Origin: Bacillus sp. REN10
GTDB taxonomy: Bacteria > Bacillota > Bacilli > Bacillales > Domibacillaceae
DNA length: 64,000 nucleotides
Direction of reading: 5' to 3'
Assembly: GCF_016820555.1 (NCBI RefSeq)
Contig: NZ_JADHDW010000003.1
Location: 124,001-188,000 of the forward strand
Shown here: positions 39,665-48,677 of the stretch, piece after piece
Layout of the letters: every line of letters starts with the position of its first letter
How positions within the stretch are numbered: position 1 is the stretch's first letter
The notes under the pieces: generated by a model
Told to the model about the DNA's origin: nothing
What the model saw: the letters and a program-made list of their open reading frames with translations, nothing else
Databases searched by the model: none
Translations under genes and position numbers: made by a program

Positions 39665-40659
39665 AAATAGATTATCATGTTCACTTAGAAGAAGGACCCT
39701 ATTCTTTACGGTGGTTAGAACGAACGAATCAAGCGATCTCGCATTTTAAGAAAGAGCAGCCACTGAAACATACAAAAGAATGGCTCAGTTCTAGTATGGC
39801 TCAGTTGAATGTAAGGCTAGAAACAGGTGCTTATTCCAAGGAGTGGCTTCGCTTTTACTTAAAAAAAGCAAAAGAACGAGGGATTCAAGAAGTAGGCATT
39901 GTCGATCACCTGTACCGATTTAAAGATGCACGTCCTTACTTTGAAACCTATATGACAATGGATGAAACGGAATTAGGGAAGAAGCAACGAATTTGGTTGG
40001 ATCAAGTGATGACGGAAGACATTGAGGAATTTGTACATACGATCGAAGAAGCAAAATCAGAGTGGGCACAAGAAGGTATCGCTTTAAGATTAGGGGTTGA
40101 AGCAGATTATTTTCCAGGGGGGGAACAGTGGTTAAAGTCTTATTTAGATCTCTATCCGTGGGATTATATCATTGGATCGACTCACTTTGTGGAAGGGTGG
40201 GGCTTTGATAACCCGGAGACAAAAGAAACATTTACAAAAGGCTCATTAATACAGTTGTATGAAACATTCTTCGGAGCGGTGGAGCAGTCGATTCGTTCGG
40301 GTTTATTTGATATTGTGGCTCATTTAGATAATTTAAAAGTATTCAATTATCGACCGCACGAAACAGACTTGCTTCCATTTTATGAACGGATTGCTCAAGC
40401 ATTAATCGAGGTAGATACAGCCACAGAGATCAATTCTGGCTTATATTATCGCTATCCTGTAAAAGAGATGTGTCCAAGTCCAACCTTCTTATCTGTTTTA
40501 GTTCAGCATGGAGTGACATTTACAACCTCGTCTGATTCCCATTTTCCAGATGATGTAGGCTCTTATATTGACGAAGGCCAAAAAATGCTAGTGCAATATG
40601 GAGTAAAAGAACTATGTACGTTTCAGCAACGTCAAAGAATCATGAAGCCAATCATTTAA
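39661..40659 (+). CDS. PHP-family phosphoesterase (histidinol-phosphatase-like)
   Basis: A 332-residue metal-dependent phosphoesterase. The PHP motifs are DYHVHLEEG, GIVDHLYR, GVEADYF, GSTHF, IVAHLDNLK and TSSDSHFPDD, giving a trinuclear metal site. Relatives hydrolyse histidinol phosphate, but also cyclic ribose phosphates and other phosphate esters. There are no histidine synthesis genes here; the gene closes an operon with a transporter and a phosphodiesterase, so a role in releasing phosphate from the imported compound is more likely. The ATG overlaps the regulator's stop. Confidence 0.8.
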   Translation: MKIDYHVHLEEGPYSLRWLERTNQAISHFKKEQPLKHTKEWLSSSMAQLNVRLETGAYSKEWLRFYLKKAKERGIQEVGIVDHLYRFKDARPYFETYMTMDETELGKKQRIWLDQVMTEDIEEFVHTIEEAKSEWAQEGIALRLGVEADYFPGGEQWLKSYLDLYPWDYIIGSTHFVEGWGFDNPETKETFTKGSLIQLYETFFGAVEQSIRSGLFDIVAHLDNLKVFNYRPHETDLLPFYERIAQALIEVDTATEINSGLYYRYPVKEMCPSPTFLSVLVQHGVTFTTSSDSHFPDDVGSYIDEGQKMLVQYGVKELCTFQQRQRIMKPII

Positions 40660-40661
40660 TG

Positions 40662-40705
40662 AAAGGAACCTTTGGATGCCTGTCGCAGCTAAAGGTTCTT
40701 TGCTT
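40662..40705 (+). terminator. Probable terminator of the seven-gene operon
   Basis: AAAGGAACCTTT (40662-40673) pairs with AAAGGTTCTTT (40691-40701) with one bulge, followed by GCTTTTC. The T-run is weak. Confidence 0.5.
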
Positions 40706-40761
40706 TTCATAAAAATGATATAATGGGAGACTATCTAATAGGATAAGGAGACGAATAAAGA

Positions 40762-41517
40762 TTGAGGAAATTAGTTTCTTGGAATGTAAATGGCTTGCGG
40801 GCTTGTGTGAAAAAAGGATTTTTAGATTATTTTAAGGAAACAAATGCGGATATTTTCTGTCTGCAGGAAACAAAATTGCAAGCGGGACAAATTGATTTAG
40901 AGCTTGAAGGGTATGAGCAATATTGGAATTATGCTGAAAAGAAAGGGTATTCCGGAACAGCGGTATTTACGAAACAGCGGCCTTTGTCCGTGTCGTACGG
41001 CGTTGGAGAGGATAAAGACGAAGCGGAAGGTAGAATTATCACTTTAGAATTTGAGTCATTTTATCTTGTGAATGTGTATACGCCTAATGCGAAACGAGAT
41101 CTTTCAAGATTGGTGGAAAGATTAGAGTGGGAAGATCGGATGCGGGTATATTTGCAACAGTTAGATCTAGTAAAGCCGGTCATTTTGTGCGGAGATTTAA
41201 ATGTGGCGCATCAAGAAATTGATTTGAAAAATTATAAAACGAATCGGGGAAATTCCGGTTTTACGGACGCCGAGCGAGAGAAGATGACGAAGCTGCTTGA
41301 ATCTGGTTTTGTTGATAGCTTCAGATATTTTTATCCAGACAAGACAGACGCTTATACGTGGTGGTCTTATATGAGTAAGGTGAGAGAAAAAAATATTGGC
41401 TGGCGGATTGATTATTTTATTGTGTCCGAGCGACTAACTTCTAAATTACACAATGCTTCCATTCATCCGCATGTATTTGGCAGTGACCATTGTCCAGTTG
41501 TCTTGGAGTTCCAATGA
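40762..41517 (+). CDS. exoA: Exodeoxyribonuclease III / AP endonuclease
   Basis: A 251-residue DNA repair enzyme that cuts at abasic sites and has 3' exonuclease and phosphatase activity. Motifs are SWNVNGLRA, LQETKL, NVYTPN, GDLNVAH and GSDHCPVVLEF. It starts with TTG at 40762 after AAGGAG, a somewhat long spacing of 11. The last three residues and the stop are part of a long palindrome shared with the convergent nuclease gene. Confidence 0.95.
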   Translation: MRKLVSWNVNGLRACVKKGFLDYFKETNADIFCLQETKLQAGQIDLELEGYEQYWNYAEKKGYSGTAVFTKQRPLSVSYGVGEDKDEAEGRIITLEFESFYLVNVYTPNAKRDLSRLVERLEWEDRMRVYLQQLDLVKPVILCGDLNVAHQEIDLKNYKTNRGNSGFTDAEREKMTKLLESGFVDSFRYFYPDKTDAYTWWSYMSKVREKNIGWRIDYFIVSERLTSKLHNASIHPHVFGSDHCPVVLEFQ

Positions 41518-41552
41518 AATAGTCCCCTTTAGAAAGGGGACTATTTCATTGG
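41511..41552. terminator. Palindromic shared 3' end and two-way terminator
   Basis: CCAATGAAATAGTCCCCTTT at 41511-41530 is the reverse complement of 41533-41552. The left arm holds the exoA stop and the right arm holds the stop of the convergent gene, so both mRNAs end inside the same stem. Confidence 0.85.
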
Positions 41553-42482
41553 AAATGCGAACCTAGCCGCAAGCTCAGGGTGATCAATAAAAGGGTTGCG
41601 GTTTCCTTGAATGCGATAAATGGCTCGATTTCGATGTTTTTCATAAATGGTCACTGGAAATTGTTCGTGCCAGTTTATTAAGAGAGAAAGATTGATTTGT
41701 TTTAAAAAGGACTTTCGAATTGTATTAGGGTAACGCAACAAAAAGTAAAGCATCGCCCGGGCAACGGTACCTTTTCCATTCTCAGGTTCAAATCCGCCAT
41801 TTACGGCCACGCCGCAACGGTTTTGGATTCGTTCCTTCGGTGATTCGGGCTGGTAAAAGGAAAAATCGACATAAGGAAAGTTAGAGCGAGCGGTGTTGCA
41901 ATCTGGCTGACAGACGAATAAATGATGCAAATCCCCTTTCATCGGTTCTTTGCCTCCAAACCAAGACTGAGGAACGACATGCTCCGTATTAAACTTTAAC
42001 TGAGCATCAATGCTTTGGATTTTTGTATCGATCGCAAGGCCAAACCTTTTAGAACAGTTGAGTAAAATTTGAAATTCTACATATCTTTTTTTAATAGTTT
42101 CATAGTCTTCTTCTAACATCGTTTGCGGATCTTTATTTTCACCCGAGTAAATACTTTTGACGGATCCGTCCGGCTGTAAATCGACCCATGTATATAAATA
42201 GTGGTCTTTGCTTAAAAAATAGGGAATTTGCCATTTATGAGTGCGGGTCACTAATTGATGATATTGATGAAAAAGGGCATGTCCGTCACCTGAGCGGGAA
42301 GCTACTGAACGATAGTAGCGACGGATATCCCGTTCGTCTATTTTTTCACGGTAATAAAGATGCTCATCCTTCTTGATTTTTCCTTTATTCTCTTTTAATT
42401 TAGTGAGCGGTACGTGAACGTCCTTTTGGTACCAATTCTGTAATTCAGTCAAGCTCTCCCGTAAGGTTACATGGTTTTCCAT
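41541..42482 (-). CDS. Endonuclease I-like nuclease
   Basis: A 313-residue protein of the endonuclease I family (secreted DNase/RNase types such as Bsn/YurI). The His-Me finger core is NTEHVVPQSWF, then KGDLHHLFVCQPDCNTARSN, and NPFIDHPEL closes the fold near the C-terminus. There is no signal peptide, which differs from the secreted members; it may be cytoplasmic or use another route. The ATG at 42480-42482 follows GAGGCGA. It converges on exoA with overlapping 3' ends. Confidence 0.8.
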   Translation of the reverse strand: MENHVTLRESLTELQNWYQKDVHVPLTKLKENKGKIKKDEHLYYREKIDERDIRRYYRSVASRSGDGHALFHQYHQLVTRTHKWQIPYFLSKDHYLYTWVDLQPDGSVKSIYSGENKDPQTMLEEDYETIKKRYVEFQILLNCSKRFGLAIDTKIQSIDAQLKFNTEHVVPQSWFGGKEPMKGDLHHLFVCQPDCNTARSNFPYVDFSFYQPESPKERIQNRCGVAVNGGFEPENGKGTVARAMLYFLLRYPNTIRKSFLKQINLSLLINWHEQFPVTIYEKHRNRAIYRIQGNRNPFIDHPELAARFAFPMK

Positions 42483-42663
42483 ATGATCGCCTCAATTGTA
42501 TAGATTGCCTATTATTTTATCACAATGTTTACTAGACATCATGTCAGACAAGTTGCTACGAGCAGATTACACCCTAAATTAGACATCCCCCTCCAAATTT
42601 CTTACACTAAATCCAAACAGTATCATTCTTGGACAATTGATGAGTAAAGGAGCTTCGTATGAG

Positions 42664-45600
42664 ATGCTAAATGAAACGCTAAAAGAGTGGCTTCAGAGAC
42701 AACGTCCCACTCGTGCATTATTAGTTGAGAAGTTAACGAAATTGAGGGCAATGATGCTTAAGCAGAATCTTCACACGCTGGCAGGGAAATGTTCGGATTT
42801 AATTGAAAAGCTTGATAATATGGAGTATGTCATTGCTTTTTGCGGCCACTTCTCCGCCGGTAAATCTACGATGATTAATGAACTGATGGGCGAAAATTTA
42901 CTGCCTTCTAACCCCATTCCAACGAGTGCGAACGTCGTCAAGGTGAAAGCGGGTGAACCGTATGCCAAAGTGAGCTTTAAAGAGCAAGGCATGAAACAGT
43001 TTCCGTTTCCGTATGATATAGAGACGATTCAGGCTTATTGTGTCAATGGAGATACAGTAGATGAAGTGGAGATCTCTCATCCTGTCGATCATTTGCCGAA
43101 AGGGGTGGCTATTTTAGATACGCCCGGTATCGATTCGACAGATGATGCCCACCGTGTCAGTGCGGAGTCTAAACTTCATGTAGCAGATATTGTTTTTTAC
43201 ATGATGGACTATAATCATGTGCAGTCGCCTGTTAATTTCGAGTTTTGTCAGCGGCTAGCGGATATGGGGAAGGAAAGCTATTTTATTGTTAATCAAATTG
43301 ATAAGCATCTGGCCTTTGAACTGTCTTTTCATGAATTTGTGCAAAGAATTCGTTCTTCTTTTGATGAACATGACCTTTCTTACAAGGGCCTTTACTTTAC
43401 TTCGTTGAAAGATGATGATCATCCCCACAATGAAATACATCAATTAAAAGCCTTACTAAGCGACAAGTTGGCGACGCGTAAGCAAGCGATCATTGAGCAT
43501 GTGATGACAGAAGCTTTATTGCTGGCTCTTCAGTTTTACCATCATCAAGTGGAGCGGGATCAAGAGAAAAAAGAATCGATGCAGCAATTAGTAGCAAATG
43601 TTCGATCGATGGCCGAGTTAGAAGAAGCATTGACGAATGTGATTCGCGAAGAGGAAGCGATGGAAAGACGAGGGCAAAAGTATCTTCAACTATTTGATCA
43701 AGAGTTAGATATGATTTTTAATAATGCCAAACTAATGGATTATTATACAAGAATTTTAGCTCGGGAATTTTTAGAATCGCGGGAGCTCACCTTTCGTGTT
43801 CGGGGACTATTTTCTAAAAAGAAAACGCAAAAAGAGCGAATGGAGCGGCTTCATCGTTTTTATAAAGCGATTAATGAAAATCGGCTCGCTTATATTGATA
43901 TTCCTTTAAAAAAAGCCATGCCGGCGTTTTTATTCAATTTCGGGTTGTTAAATGACGAACTCCGCGAGGGAATCCGTCAACTGCAAGTCAAATTTCCTAC
44001 GTCCTTTTTAGAGGAAAAAGTGAAGCGAGGAGCACTTTTAAGCGGTGATTATGTATTGACCTATGCGAAAGATGTGACGAGGGAACTTCAGCTATTATAT
44101 CGCCGCTCGTTGCTACCGCTCATTGAACCACTAGAGAGACAAGCACTCATTAATGCGAAAAAGAAAAAAGAGCAACTATTAAAAGAAAGAACAGAATTAG
44201 AACAAAAAAAGCAGGCATGGGAAGTGCTTGTTCGATTAAATGAACAGCATGAAACATTATACGAAACGCTGCTAGAACTGCTTGAAATGCAAGGGGAGGA
44301 AACGATCACGGAAGATGCGTTTATTGCTTTTGGTGATCAACACGTTCATAAACGGAAAAGCTCCCGCAAGGTCGTCCCGATTGGCGAGGTGGCTCGCGAA
44401 TGGCACAAGACATCCAATGAACAGCCTTTTATTCCTGTGTCTTTGGAAAAAGAAGTAAAAGAATTGCATCGCCAAACCGATCTATTGTCGAGTGTAAATG
44501 GAATGGAAACAGTGGTTAGTCATATGCGTATGAGACTTAATCGTTTAGAAACGAATCAATATACCATCGCTTTATTTGGAGCGTTCAGTGCAGGGAAATC
44601 CTCCTTTGCTAACGCTCTGCTTGGCGAGCATGTCCTTCCTGTTTCTCCTAACCCGACAACAGCTGCCATCAATGAAGTACGCGCCCCGAACGAAACGTAT
44701 TCACATGGGACGGTAGTTATTCAGTTTAAAACGGAAGAACAACTAGTGAAAGATGTGAATCAAGCACTCGAGTTGAGTGAACAAACGATCGAACATATAG
44801 AGGATTTGTATCTGCTTTTTGAACAACATGATCGGATGATGAAAGAATGGAAGGAGCAAAAAAAGGATAAAACGGATGCAAAGAAAACGGGGGAAGAAGA
44901 GGAAACCGCCTTTCCGCCACTCATTCAGTTGCCGAACGAGCAATTTACTTTTTTGCGGTCCGCTCTAAAGGGTTATCCATTCATGAACAAACGTTTAGGG
45001 AAAAAAGAAGTTCAGACCATTGCATCATATGGAGAATATGTGAGTATAGAGGAAAAAGCTTGCTTTGTGGAGAAAATCGAGATGTACTATTCTTCTCCTT
45101 TCACTGAGCAAGGAATGGTTCTTGTCGATACACCAGGAGCGGGATCAATGAATGCTCGTCATACAGAAATGGCTTTTCATTATATTGCTAAGGCTGATTC
45201 GGTCGTCTTTGTGACGTACTACAATCATGCTTTTTCGCGTACAGATCAAGAATTTTTGATTCAATTAGGACGAGTGAAGGATTATTTTGAACATGACAAA
45301 ATGTTCTTCGTCGTGAATGCTGCTGATTTGGCCGAATCGAAAAAAGATCTGTTGGATGTGATGCATCATGTCGAGAAAAATTTATTAACGTGCGGCATTC
45401 ATCAAGCACGTATCTATCCGCTGTCTAGCCACCTTTCATTATATGCTAAAAAAGCAGGTGCTCATCGTTTACAGGCTGAAGAAGAAATAAGATACAGAAA
45501 AATGCTACAGATTGCCCTTGATGAAGAGCTGCCTCATGCGAAACAATCATTGGAACTCTCGGGCATGAGCTTGTTTGAGGAGCAATTCGTTTCTTTTACG

Positions 45601-46473
45601 AAGCAACAGTTAGCGTTATCCACTCTTCGTCATGCTCAATTTGAGATCAAGCAAGCGATCATTGAGCTGAAGCGCTGGATGGATCTATCTCAAGAAGAAG
45701 AAGTTGTGAAAGAACAGACTCGAAAGCAGCTCATTGATCAGCTACATACAGCTCGAACATACTTACAACAGCGTTCCGTCACACTTGAACAGGAAGCGAT
45801 GAAACAAGAAATGGAGGAATTGCTATTTTACGTGAAACAACGTATTTTCTATCGGTATAATGATGAGTTCAAAGTCATTTTCAGTCCAGCGGCTTTTGAT
45901 CAATTTGACGATACCATCGTGGCGCTTCATCGATTTACCAATGAAATCATCCGTTTTGTCGCTAATGATTTAACCCAAGAAATGAGAGCGACCACGATCC
46001 GTCTCCAAGCATTTATGCAAAAAAGTATTCAAGCACTGCAAAGGAACCTAGAAGCGGAATTAAAAGAAAAGATGGAATCGGTGACTTTGCGATATACAGA
46101 AGCACCAACTATCGAGTGGCCATCTTTTCAAGCGGGATTACATCATATACAAGCTTCACATTTTCAGTCTTTCTTAAAAAAATTCGAGTCGCCAACCGCT
46201 TTCTTTGCGGAAGGAGGAAATAAAATGGTACGAGATGAAATCGAAAAAGCCTTACTCCATCCTGTTCATGATTATGTTGATCGTTCCGGTGAGCAAATAC
46301 AGAACACAATGCGGCCAATTTATAGAGAATTACTAGAAGAAATTCGAAACGATGTCATGGAACAAATAGAAAATCAAACAGCGGGCCGACTGTCTATCTT
46401 GTCTACTGCTATAGATCTGGATCATATTCAAGAGATTATCCATAAATTAGAAAGAGGAGGGAGGAATTATTGA
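42664..46473 (+). CDS. dynA: Double dynamin-like GTPase (DynA type)
   Basis: About 1,269 residues: two complete dynamin-like units in tandem. The first P-loop is GHFSAGKST (residues about 61-69), with LDTPGID and NQIDKH; the second is GAFSAGKSS (about 638-646), with VDTPGAGS and VVNAADL. Long helical, Glu/Lys/Gln-rich segments follow each GTPase domain. Bacillus DynA of this build tethers and fuses membranes after damage or phage attack. I prefer the ATG at 42664 with AAAGGAG 11 bases upstream; an ATG at 42640 is in frame but has no ribosome site. The gene stands alone. Confidence 0.88.
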   Translation: MLNETLKEWLQRQRPTRALLVEKLTKLRAMMLKQNLHTLAGKCSDLIEKLDNMEYVIAFCGHFSAGKSTMINELMGENLLPSNPIPTSANVVKVKAGEPYAKVSFKEQGMKQFPFPYDIETIQAYCVNGDTVDEVEISHPVDHLPKGVAILDTPGIDSTDDAHRVSAESKLHVADIVFYMMDYNHVQSPVNFEFCQRLADMGKESYFIVNQIDKHLAFELSFHEFVQRIRSSFDEHDLSYKGLYFTSLKDDDHPHNEIHQLKALLSDKLATRKQAIIEHVMTEALLLALQFYHHQVERDQEKKESMQQLVANVRSMAELEEALTNVIREEEAMERRGQKYLQLFDQELDMIFNNAKLMDYYTRILAREFLESRELTFRVRGLFSKKKTQKERMERLHRFYKAINENRLAYIDIPLKKAMPAFLFNFGLLNDELREGIRQLQVKFPTSFLEEKVKRGALLSGDYVLTYAKDVTRELQLLYRRSLLPLIEPLERQALINAKKKKEQLLKERTELEQKKQAWEVLVRLNEQHETLYETLLELLEMQGEETITEDAFIAFGDQHVHKRKSSRKVVPIGEVAREWHKTSNEQPFIPVSLEKEVKELHRQTDLLSSVNGMETVVSHMRMRLNRLETNQYTIALFGAFSAGKSSFANALLGEHVLPVSPNPTTAAINEVRAPNETYSHGTVVIQFKTEEQLVKDVNQALELSEQTIEHIEDLYLLFEQHDRMMKEWKEQKKDKTDAKKTGEEEETAFPPLIQLPNEQFTFLRSALKGYPFMNKRLGKKEVQTIASYGEYVSIEEKACFVEKIEMYYSSPFTEQGMVLVDTPGAGSMNARHTEMAFHYIAKADSVVFVTYYNHAFSRTDQEFLIQLGRVKDYFEHDKMFFVVNAADLAESKKDLLDVMHHVEKNLLTCGIHQARIYPLSSHLSLYAKKAGAHRLQAEEEIRYRKMLQIALDEELPHAKQSLELSGMSLFEEQFVSFTKQQLALSTLRHAQFEIKQAIIELKRWMDLSQEEEVVKEQTRKQLIDQLHTARTYLQQRSVTLEQEAMKQEMEELLFYVKQRIFYRYNDEFKVIFSPAAFDQFDDTIVALHRFTNEIIRFVANDLTQEMRATTIRLQAFMQKSIQALQRNLEAELKEKMESVTLRYTEAPTIEWPSFQAGLHHIQASHFQSFLKKFESPTAFFAEGGNKMVRDEIEKALLHPVHDYVDRSGEQIQNTMRPIYRELLEEIRNDVMEQIENQTAGRLSILSTAIDLDHIQEIIHKLERGGRNY

Positions 46474-46613
46474 GCAAAAGTAAAAAGAAAATGAAAAATG
46501 ATACGAGAATGTTAATCATTTGTTAAAAAAAGGAATAAAAACTTCTATTTTTCTCTAAAGCTAGTTATGATAAGTATGTACGATTGATTGCTACTTTAAA
46601 GGAGGAAAAGAGA

Positions 46614-46811
46614 GTGAAAAGTTTAAAACAATGGTTTATGTTATTATTAGCTTCTCTAATGATCCTAGGTGTTGCTACAGGCTGTAGCAATGATGATGCA
46701 ACCAATGAAGAAGATACGACGAACACAGAAGAAACTGAAGATGCAAATACGGAAGATACAAACACAGAAGAAACTGAAGATACTACGGAAGAAAAAGAAG
46801 AAGGCCAATAA
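46614..46811 (+). CDS. Small acidic lipoprotein
   Basis: A 65-residue exported peptide. A typical signal peptide, KQWFMLLLASLMILG, ends in the lipobox VATGC; the mature part is only about 40 residues, nearly all Glu, Asp, Thr and Asn in short repeats such as NTEETED. The GTG at 46614 follows AAAGGAGG. Such small acidic lipoproteins are common in Bacillus and have no assigned function. A terminator follows at once. Confidence 0.75.
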   Translation: MKSLKQWFMLLLASLMILGVATGCSNDDATNEEDTTNTEETEDANTEDTNTEETEDTTEEKEEGQ

Positions 46812-46817
46812 TGAAGA

Positions 46818-46853
46818 AAAAAAGCTTAGATCCATTTGGATTTAGGCTTTTTT
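46818..46853 (+). terminator. Terminator of the small lipoprotein gene
   Basis: AAAAAGCTTAGATCC pairs with GGATTTAGGCTTTTTT, including two G-U pairs, and ends in a T-run. Confidence 0.8.
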
Positions 46854-47020
46854 ATTCGTATTTTTCAAACGAGAAGACCTACTGAGGGCGGTAACCCGTC
46901 TTTTGAAAAGAGTATATATAATATAGAAGAAAAGCGATATCATTCGTTAATGAATGCTGCCGCTTTTTTATAAAAAAACAGACCTAATCGAAACTGTGCC
47001 GAATGGTGAATGAGGGAGAA

Positions 47021-47358
47021 GAACCATTTGAGCATGCAAACTTGAAGCGAACGATTCGAATGCTTCGCCAAACCGTTTTTGAAAGCTTACAGATATCCAC
47101 TAAGCATTATGAGTGAATTGAAGCTGCTTCCGTTGTAGGATAATTTGATAAGGAGTTACTTACGTATATTACCAAACAATTGCTTGATTACACGGAAAAA
47201 ATGACTATGAAACGTTAAATGTTATGTTCCGTTATTTATTTGAACAATTGAGGGATAATGGCTTGCATACGGTTCTTTTGCCAACCGATTATGACATCTC
47301 CGGTTTACTTTCGTTAGGATTTAACGAACTCCCATGGGCCGCGTCGTCGACTAATTAA
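47021..47358 (+). pseudogene. Degenerate gene of unknown family
   Basis: Codons from 47021 read EPFEHANLKRTIRMLRQTV and later LLTYITKQLLDYTEKMTM, interrupted by two in-frame stops and ending at 47218. A second frame from the ATG at 47224 reads FRYLFEQLRDNGLHTVLL, then PTDYDISGLLSLGFNELPW, and stops at 47358. The composition is protein-like but broken by stops and a frame change, so this looks like a decayed gene of about 110 codons. I cannot name the family. The stretch 46854-47020 before it holds nothing recognisable. Confidence 0.4.
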
Positions 47359-47433
47359 CAAGAGGGGAATTCCACACGAATTTTAGAGAAAACACAAAGA
47401 GAATATGATTTCTCGGTGTGTTTTTATGAGTTT

Positions 47434-47931
47434 TCAAGCAAGGTTCACATTTTTCATCGACTCAATTGGAGACACCATTCGATTCAGGAATCTCCACTTT
47501 TTCGCCCCATGGTCCGCTCCTAAATAATCGTTGGTCAGCCATAATCCCACATCGGTCATTGTGACCATCTCCATTTTGATCGGCCCTTCCTTCACATTCA
47601 TCGAAAAATCTGAATTCCACTGAAAATCAACGACAGTTGCAGGCTCGCCAGTAGACTCTACCCGATGTGTTCCCGTACCTGCAGCTAGTATCGCAGCAAC
47701 CATACAATCGCCTAGCTTTTTCCCTTCGATCACTACATCACTCTCTAACAAAATTCCCTCACACTCGAGAGACGCCTGAACTTTTGGAACCTCTTTGTCC
47801 GTTTCCTCCTCGTTTGGCTGAGACTTTTCTTGCTTCGAATCTTCCTGCTTTAACTCGGATGGCGATTCCTTCGATTTCTCCTCAGCTGAACTACACGCAA
47901 CGAGCAATATCGATAATAGAATTATCAGCAA
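47434..47931 (-). CDS. Lipoprotein of unknown function, start codon uncertain
   Basis: A predicted lipoprotein with the lipobox LLVAC, then a Glu/Lys/Ser-rich linker and a C-terminal domain of about 110 residues with cysteines in LECEGILL and GDCMVAAI. I do not recognise the domain. The TTG at 47931 starts inside the hydrophobic core. The frame continues upstream as WKKTTRLVLALL, a perfect signal peptide, but no start codon exists before the stop at 48001-48003 on this strand; ACA sits at 47983-47985, six bases after a GAGGGGG ribosome site. Either TTG is used or the start has mutated. Confidence 0.55.
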   Translation of the reverse strand: MLIILLSILLVACSSAEEKSKESPSELKQEDSKQEKSQPNEEETDKEVPKVQASLECEGILLESDVVIEGKKLGDCMVAAILAAGTGTHRVESTGEPATVVDFQWNSDFSMNVKEGPIKMEMVTMTDVGLWLTNDYLGADHGAKKWRFLNRMVSPIESMKNVNLA

Positions 47932-47998
47932 AGCTAAAACAAGTCTAGTTGTTTTTTTCCAGCCCTTACACTCTCTATTTTTTGTAAAATTCCCCCTC

Positions 47999-48677
47999 TT
48001 TTACCACAACTTTCTATTATTCTATTCAACCTTTCTTTTTGTCATCATGCATTCATACATATTGTTTCATAAAATTTCTATCTGTTACTCTCAAGAAACT
48101 ATCAAAATAAGGACGGCTACCTTTTTAATTTTGCAATAGAAAAGTGCAGAGAAATGATATAAAAGGGAATGTTATTCGAGGTCTTGGACAATTTATACAG
48201 GAATGGTATGAAACTTTTCATTTTAAACTTATAAACCCAGGATAATTAATCATAGAAACTCAATAAAAATGTTGAAGAATTTGAGAATGCCGCTAACTTT
48301 TTAACGTGAATAAAATCATATGATCGTCATCTCAAAGAAGTAATTCCTGCTTTTTTCGTATTTAGTTGTATAGGACTTATAATGGCATCTGTGCAGGGCT
48401 TCCTTGAACCAGTCCCCGAATTTTTATTTTAATGTAAAACCCACATAAAACCAAAATTCAGAGTGGTTTTTGTGGGACTTCTGCCTTGAATGTAAAGGTA
48501 ATGTAAATGTTTAAGGAAAATGAGTGTGGTTTTTTATTGGGGTATGCGTAAAAATACACAATACAAAGAACTTCAATAGTAAACAAAGTTTTAACAAAGT
48601 TCCCCACTAGCATTAACATTTATCTCCTATAGTGGAATTGTGGAAGAGATGAATCCAACATAAAGGGGAGAAAATAA
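47999..48677 (+). other. Intergenic region with short fragments and a hairpin
   Basis: No intact gene is seen. Short open pieces (for example GLGQFIQEWYETFHFKL near 48176-48244 and EVIPAFFVFSCIGLIMASVQ near 48339-48400) look like protein remnants but are unidentifiable. A hairpin, CCCACATAAAACC (48440-48452) with GGTTTTTGTGGG (48465-48476), could be a terminator remnant. The last 150 bp must hold the promoter of the phosphonate operon; AAGGGGAG is its ribosome site. Confidence 0.4.

Noticed and set aside
46470-46525. Short frame overlapping the end of the dynamin gene
   Set aside because: Eighteen Lys-rich codons without a ribosome site of its own; probably chance.
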